A DNA stretch of 64,000 nt from SIG299 sp045531895 (GTDB lineage: Bacteria; Bacillota; Clostridia; Lachnospirales; Lachnospiraceae): contig JAZSEW010000016.1 of assembly GCA_045531895.1 (NCBI GenBank), positions 12,112 to 76,111 on the forward strand, in the 5' to 3' direction. The number at the start of each line of letters is the position of its first letter. Within the stretch, counting starts at the first letter, position 1. Under the pieces are notes generated by a model, which ran no database searches, was not told where the DNA came from, and was given only the letters and a program-made list of their open reading frames with translations. This document shows positions 60,264 to 64,000 of the stretch, piece after piece. Position numbers and translations under genes: made by a program.

Positions 60264-61733
60264 TTACTCAAGCTCCCGTTCTGTCATTCCATAACCATTA
60301 TAATATACAACACCTGTTTCCGGCGTAAATCCTTTATAGTAAAACAGCTCCGACAAAGTCACAAATACATAGCCACGCTTTTTCATCTCAATGATAAACT
60401 GCTCCACACCTTTATAGCTGTTCTCATAAATAGAGTGCAGCAGTACAATGCTTCCGTCATCCAGATACGGCGAATTTATCAAACGTTCATAAATAATTTC
60501 AGCCCCATCTTCCTTGTTCTTCTCCCGGTAATCCACACTATCCATATTCCAGTTTACAACCACCATCGGAACTTCCTTTGTCCGCTTGCCATCGGTACCT
60601 CCCGGAAACCGGACATAATCCGGCGCATAGCCTGTGGATTTTGCAATCAACAGATTCGTCTGATTAATTTCTGTCCACATTTGCTCTGCATTCACCCGTG
60701 CAAAATTCAGCTGATGGGAATAGGTATGACTGCCCACTTCATGTCCTGCTTTAAACATCTGTCCCGGAGAATTCGGATACCAGTCATAAATCCGTTGTCC
60801 CAGAAAAAAGAAGGTTGCCTTAACATCCTGTTCCTCCAGCATCTTTAATAAATTATCCTCTACCTTCGGATGCGGACCATCATCAAAAGTAACAGCAATC
60901 ATTTTAGCATCCGGGGCAAGTTCACGAATCGCATGCCCCATAGGAGTACCATCCAAATCATTGTAGAAAAATGCCCTTGCTTCGGAAAGCTCCAGCTCAT
61001 AGGTAAATGCCGGCTGATTTTCTGTCAGCACACCGGCGTCAAAGTAAAATACCAGTTTCTCTTCTGTTAAATAAAACTGCTCATAATCCTCCACCTGATA
61101 CGTCTGGTCATAGGAAACAAATTCTGATTCTGCTGTTTCCGGATAGTTTTCTGCCACAAAGCTTTGCAGACGTTCCTTTACAATGGCAAAGTATGTTTCC
61201 TTTATCAGTTCACTACCCATCACCTGCTCCCCGGTTGTCACGTTATATACCAAAGGAAGCAGTTCACTGCCATTTTGTAATACAACAGAAGTGTAAATAC
61301 CGTTACTATAACTTACATAGGAACGTTCTTCACCATCCTCATAAAACTCTGCCGCATGCTTTTCCACGATATATTCTACCAGTTCATTCCCCTCCGGAAT
61401 TACTGTCGGAACCGGCGTTTCACTCACCTCCGGAAGAATTGTCGGGCTCACCTCCGGTGTCACAGTCAAAGTAGGTTCCGGTGTTAATGTTGGCTCTTCC
61501 GCCGGTGTCGGTGTTGATGTAGGAACAACAATTGGTGTTGCCGTTGGCTTCGGAGTTACAATCTCCGGCTGCAATACCTCCTGTACCTCATTCCTGTTTT
61601 TCCATTCCGTAAAATTTTCATAGCCCTGCAACCGCAGAACATATATCCCGATTAACAGTGCCAACAAAAGAATCCATGTAATCAATAATATATATATGGC
61701 AACCGACATTGCCTTTTTTCCTTCTTTGCTCAT
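60264..61733 (-). CDS. Membrane-anchored polysaccharide (peptidoglycan) deacetylase
   Basis: 489 residues. One membrane helix (AIYILLITWILLLALLIGIYVL), a long Pro/Thr-rich spacer to residue about 110, a mixed domain, and a NodB-type CE4 deacetylase domain from about 280. Motif 1 is VTFDDGPHP, with metal ligands in HEVGSHTYSHQ and RFPGG and a final motif DGSIVLLHS. It removes acetyl groups from wall sugars, giving lysozyme resistance. It ends 14 bases before pth, so the two may be cotranscribed. Confidence 0.9.
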   Translation of the reverse strand: MSKEGKKAMSVAIYILLITWILLLALLIGIYVLRLQGYENFTEWKNRNEVQEVLQPEIVTPKPTATPIVVPTSTPTPAEEPTLTPEPTLTVTPEVSPTILPEVSETPVPTVIPEGNELVEYIVEKHAAEFYEDGEERSYVSYSNGIYTSVVLQNGSELLPLVYNVTTGEQVMGSELIKETYFAIVKERLQSFVAENYPETAESEFVSYDQTYQVEDYEQFYLTEEKLVFYFDAGVLTENQPAFTYELELSEARAFFYNDLDGTPMGHAIRELAPDAKMIAVTFDDGPHPKVEDNLLKMLEEQDVKATFFFLGQRIYDWYPNSPGQMFKAGHEVGSHTYSHQLNFARVNAEQMWTEINQTNLLIAKSTGYAPDYVRFPGGTDGKRTKEVPMVVVNWNMDSVDYREKNKEDGAEIIYERLINSPYLDDGSIVLLHSIYENSYKGVEQFIIEMKKRGYVFVTLSELFYYKGFTPETGVVYYNGYGMTERELE

Positions 61734-61987
61734 TTTTTCTTCCTTCTAAAGTTTCGTACATTCTATGACCTGCAGACCATGCTACCCCTAATTTTTTTCA
61801 TATCCTCTGTTATGATATACCAAACCACCTTTTTTCACAAGTGGAAAATCTATATAATCATTCTTCTTATTTGACCTCAAAAGTTAGTAAAAAGTTTCAA
61901 TCATTGAACAAAAATAAAAAACGGCCATACACTCAAACATGCATAGCCGTTTTTTTGATTTTCTTACTGTAAATGCGAAATCCCCAC
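61734..61987. other. Intergenic region with deacetylase promoter and spoVG terminator
   Basis: On the minus strand TTGAGG, 18-base spacer, TATATA lies near 61850-61885, a candidate deacetylase promoter. The terminator at 61915-61957 lies at the other end. Nothing else is recognised. Confidence 0.45.
61915..61957. terminator. Bidirectional terminator after spoVG
   Basis: ACGGCCAT (61921-61928) pairs with ATAGCCGT (61943-61950) with one bulge, flanked by A-rich sequence on the left and T7 on the right. On the minus strand the stem is followed by TTTTTTATTTTT. Confidence 0.85.
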
Positions 61988-62266
61988 TTATTCCGCTTCT
62001 AAAGTACCATCCTCCAATGCCTTTTCATAATGCTCCAGAATGATTTTCTGAATCATATCACGAGTTCCGGAATTGATTGGATGCGCAATATCCCTGTATT
62101 CTCCTTCACCTGTTTTTCTGCTTGGCATTGCAATGAAAAGTCCCTTATCACCGTCAATTACTTTAATGTCATGGACTACAAACTCATTATCCAGAGTGAT
62201 GGAAACAACCGCTTTCATCTTTCCTTCTTTCGCCACCTGACGAATTCTGACATCTGTAATCTGCAC
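61988..62266 (-). CDS. spoVG: SpoVG regulatory protein
   Basis: 92 residues, nearly identical in pattern to SpoVG (MQITDVRIRQ, GLFIAMPSRKT, DIAHPINSGTRDMI). A nucleic-acid-binding regulator of sporulation septation and other processes. The start codon is GTG. It lies 20 bases after glgD on the same strand, so it may be transcribed with glgC-glgD as well as from an own promoter. Confidence 0.96.
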   Translation of the reverse strand: MQITDVRIRQVAKEGKMKAVVSITLDNEFVVHDIKVIDGDKGLFIAMPSRKTGEGEYRDIAHPINSGTRDMIQKIILEHYEKALEDGTLEAE

Positions 62267-62286
62267 CTTTCGTAAACCCCTTTCTC

Positions 62287-63408
62287 CTATATCTCGTATC
62301 TTGCTTCCTTCTCCAGTACAATTTTCACCTTGCCCGGTTCACCAATGTGCTCCGTATTTGGCTTAATGGAATCACGGCTTTCCACAACACAGTTTTCAAT
62401 CACTACATTGTCGCCGATGTGTACATCATTTAAAATGATACTGTTCTTAATGGTTACATTATTTCCAACGTATACCTTCTTGAACAAAATGGAGTTTTCT
62501 ACTGTACCGTTTAAAATACATCCACTGGAAATCAGACTGTTCTTTACAGAAGCACCCGGATTGTACTTTGCAGGCGGACAATCATCAATTCTGGAATAAA
62601 CATCCGGATACTCCTTAAAGAAGTAGGTTCTGATGTCCTTATCAAGGAAATCCATGTTGGTGCTGTAATAAGCATCCACCGTGGAAATATTGCTCCAATA
62701 GTCTTCCATTTCATATGCATAAATCTTCTTGGTATCCTTATAGCGGATTAAAATATCCTTAACCAAATCGTAACGATCTTCTCTTTCTGCCTCTTCAATG
62801 AGTTCAATAAGAAGTCTTCTACGGATAATGTAAATACCGGTAGAAATCGTATTAGACTTGGAAACTAAAGGCTTTTCTTCAAATTCTGTAATTCTGCCGT
62901 CTACATCCACAGCAACTACACCAAAACGGGTAGCATCCTCTTCCGGATCCAGAGTTTTGGTAACTACAGTGATGTCTGCCTTCTTTTCTACATGCTGCTC
63001 TAATACTTTGTTATAGTCCAGCTTGTACACACAGTCACCGTTTGCAATTACTACATATGGCTCATGACTGTTCTTTAAGAAGCTTAAGTTCTGGGCAATA
63101 GCATCTGCAGTACCACGATACCAGAAGCCGTTGTCCTTGGTTACGGTTGGGGTGAATACAAACAGACCTCCCTGCTTTCTGCCGAAATCCCACCACTTGG
63201 AGGAGCTTAAATGCTCATTTAAGGAACGGGAATTGAACTGAGTTAACACAGCCACCTTCTGAACATGAGAATTGGACATGCTGCTCAGTGCAAAGTCAAT
63301 AGCACGGTAACTTCCTGCCACAGGCATAGCCGCGATGGCACGCTTATTGGAAAGCTCCTGCATTTTTAAATTATTACCACCTGCTAAAATAATACCTATC
63401 GCTCTCAT
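62287..63408 (-). CDS. glgD: Glucose-1-phosphate adenylyltransferase subunit GlgD
   Basis: 373 residues. The amino end is MRAIGIILAGGNNLKMQELSNKRAIAAMP, where the canonical catalytic-site signature is altered, as is common for the regulatory GlgD subunit of Firmicutes. Left-handed beta-helix repeats fill the carboxy third (NNVTIKNSIIL, DNVVIENCVV). It modulates GlgC in ADP-glucose synthesis for glycogen. Overlaps glgC by 4 bases (ATGA). Confidence 0.93.
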   Translation of the reverse strand: MRAIGIILAGGNNLKMQELSNKRAIAAMPVAGSYRAIDFALSSMSNSHVQKVAVLTQFNSRSLNEHLSSSKWWDFGRKQGGLFVFTPTVTKDNGFWYRGTADAIAQNLSFLKNSHEPYVVIANGDCVYKLDYNKVLEQHVEKKADITVVTKTLDPEEDATRFGVVAVDVDGRITEFEEKPLVSKSNTISTGIYIIRRRLLIELIEEAEREDRYDLVKDILIRYKDTKKIYAYEMEDYWSNISTVDAYYSTNMDFLDKDIRTYFFKEYPDVYSRIDDCPPAKYNPGASVKNSLISSGCILNGTVENSILFKKVYVGNNVTIKNSIILNDVHIGDNVVIENCVVESRDSIKPNTEHIGEPGKVKIVLEKEARYEI

Positions 63409-64000
63409 CTGCCATCACCTACCTTAATAATATTCTGACCGGATTCTAACATACCATGTGGATAGTCATCCAGTGTAGTGCCGCCGGAAATTGCAACATT
63501 CTTACCGATACGAACCTTATTCGGAACTACGGAATCTTCACCGATGGTTACCATACCGCCGCTATAGATATCCGGCTTCCATTCATTTGGAAGTTCTTCT
63601 CCGATACCCAGCTCACACTCAGAACCAATCACGCAGTTCTCTGCAATAATGGATTTATCAATCGTTGTGTGATGACCAACCTCGGTTCCCTTCATAATAA
63701 TAGAGTCACGCACTATCGTACCTTCTCCGATGGTAACACCCGGTCCGATGATGGAATTATGAACCTCACCGTAAATTTCTGCACCTTCGCCGGTAATAGA
63801 ACGTTCTACAACAGCGTTTTCTGCAATATACTGTGGTGGGATTACATCTGCCTTTGTATAAACCTTCCAGAACTCTTCGTATAAGTTGAATTCAGGAATA
63901 AGATCGATAAGCTCCATATTGGATTCCCAATAGGAAGATAAGGTACCAACGTCCTTCCAGTAGCCGTTGAATTCATAAGCAAATACTCTGTCGCCTCTCT
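63405..64000 (-). CDS. glgC: Glucose-1-phosphate adenylyltransferase GlgC, C-terminal fragment
   Basis: The frame runs through the right edge of the window, so the amino half is missing. Upstream of the internal Met at 63917 it reads GYWKDVGTLSSYWESNMELI, diagnostic of bacterial GlgC just after the nucleotidyltransferase domain. Left-handed beta-helix repeats follow (AEIYGEVHNSIIGPGVTIGEG, TIVRDSIIMKGTEVGHH), ending MLESGQNIIKVGDGR. Catalyses the first committed step of glycogen synthesis. Overlaps glgD by 4 bases, translationally coupled. Confidence 0.93.
   Translation of the reverse strand, partial: RGDRVFAYEFNGYWKDVGTLSSYWESNMELIDLIPEFNLYEEFWKVYTKADVIPPQYIAENAVVERSITGEGAEIYGEVHNSIIGPGVTIGEGTIVRDSIIMKGTEVGHHTTIDKSIIAENCVIGSECELGIGEELPNEWKPDIYSGGMVTIGEDSVVPNKVRIGKNVAISGGTTLDDYPHGMLESGQNIIKVGDGR

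Overview
The window looks like chromosomal DNA from a low-to-moderate GC, Gram-positive, spore-associated anaerobe, most likely a gut Lachnospiraceae-type Clostridia. The reasons are strong AGGAGG ribosome binding sites, TTGACA/TATAAT promoters, a T-box leader on proS, a CIRCE/HrcA site on clpB, spoVG, a CotS-like spore kinase, a GlgC/GlgD pair, clostridial-style threonine/proline-rich secreted proteins, and a ferredoxin/hydrogenase-like sensor. The family assignment is inference; no rRNA is present. No tRNA, rRNA, CRISPR array, transposase gene or prophage was seen.

Layout. 0-6.5 kb: end of an aminotransferase, a secreted LysM 5'-nucleotidase, a MarR regulator with two operators and a wrecked flavodoxin partner, an XRE membrane regulator, a methyltransferase, and a cytoplasmic GH13 amylase with a folded leader. 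6.5-13.9 kb: an HD-GYP c-di-GMP phosphodiesterase, then clpB-tldD-tldE behind a CIRCE-overlapped promoter. 13.9-17.6 kb: a GntR-ABC-permease-permease-M48 protease operon. 17.7-21.1 kb: HAD phosphatase, a lipoprotein/XRE/membrane operon with an overlooked 41-codon gene, and a YfcE-like phosphoesterase. 21.2-25.4 kb: GH43, an aldo/keto reductase with ferredoxin tail, and an [FeFe]-hydrogenase-like protein fused to a chemoreceptor signalling tip. 25.5-27.8 kb: ECF sigma/anti-sigma operon. 27.9-39.7 kb: a same-strand run (cca, CotS-like kinase, PEGA protein, phosphohexomutase, HAD, hflK, hflC, pepF, MATE). 39.7-43 kb: GNAT and AlbA-domain regulators plus a small membrane protein. 43-51.2 kb: T-box proS, a GH26-like hydrolase, GH3 and an LtaS-like phosphoglycerol transferase. 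51.4-54.5 kb: metal efflux operon (HMA chaperone, P1B ATPase, methyltransferase, ArsR). 55-64 kb: pth-mfd-foldase, a polysaccharide deacetylase, and glgC-glgD-spoVG.

How genes work together: carbohydrate storage and turnover (GlgC/D, GH13, phosphohexomutase, GH3, GH26-like, GH43), protein quality control (ClpB, TldD/E, HflKC, M48, PepF, foldase) and envelope functions dominate.

The most unusual signal lies outside the coding regions. Several intergenic regions hold long-armed inverted-repeat elements of roughly 110-240 bp. Two of them, in the clpB and proS leaders, share a clearly homologous core of about 120 nt but sit in opposite orientation and have different, self-complementary outer arms. 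This looks like a repeated structured DNA/RNA element. A second strong signal is an ungapped 47-bp similarity that contains matching promoters upstream of cca and of the AlbA-domain gene.
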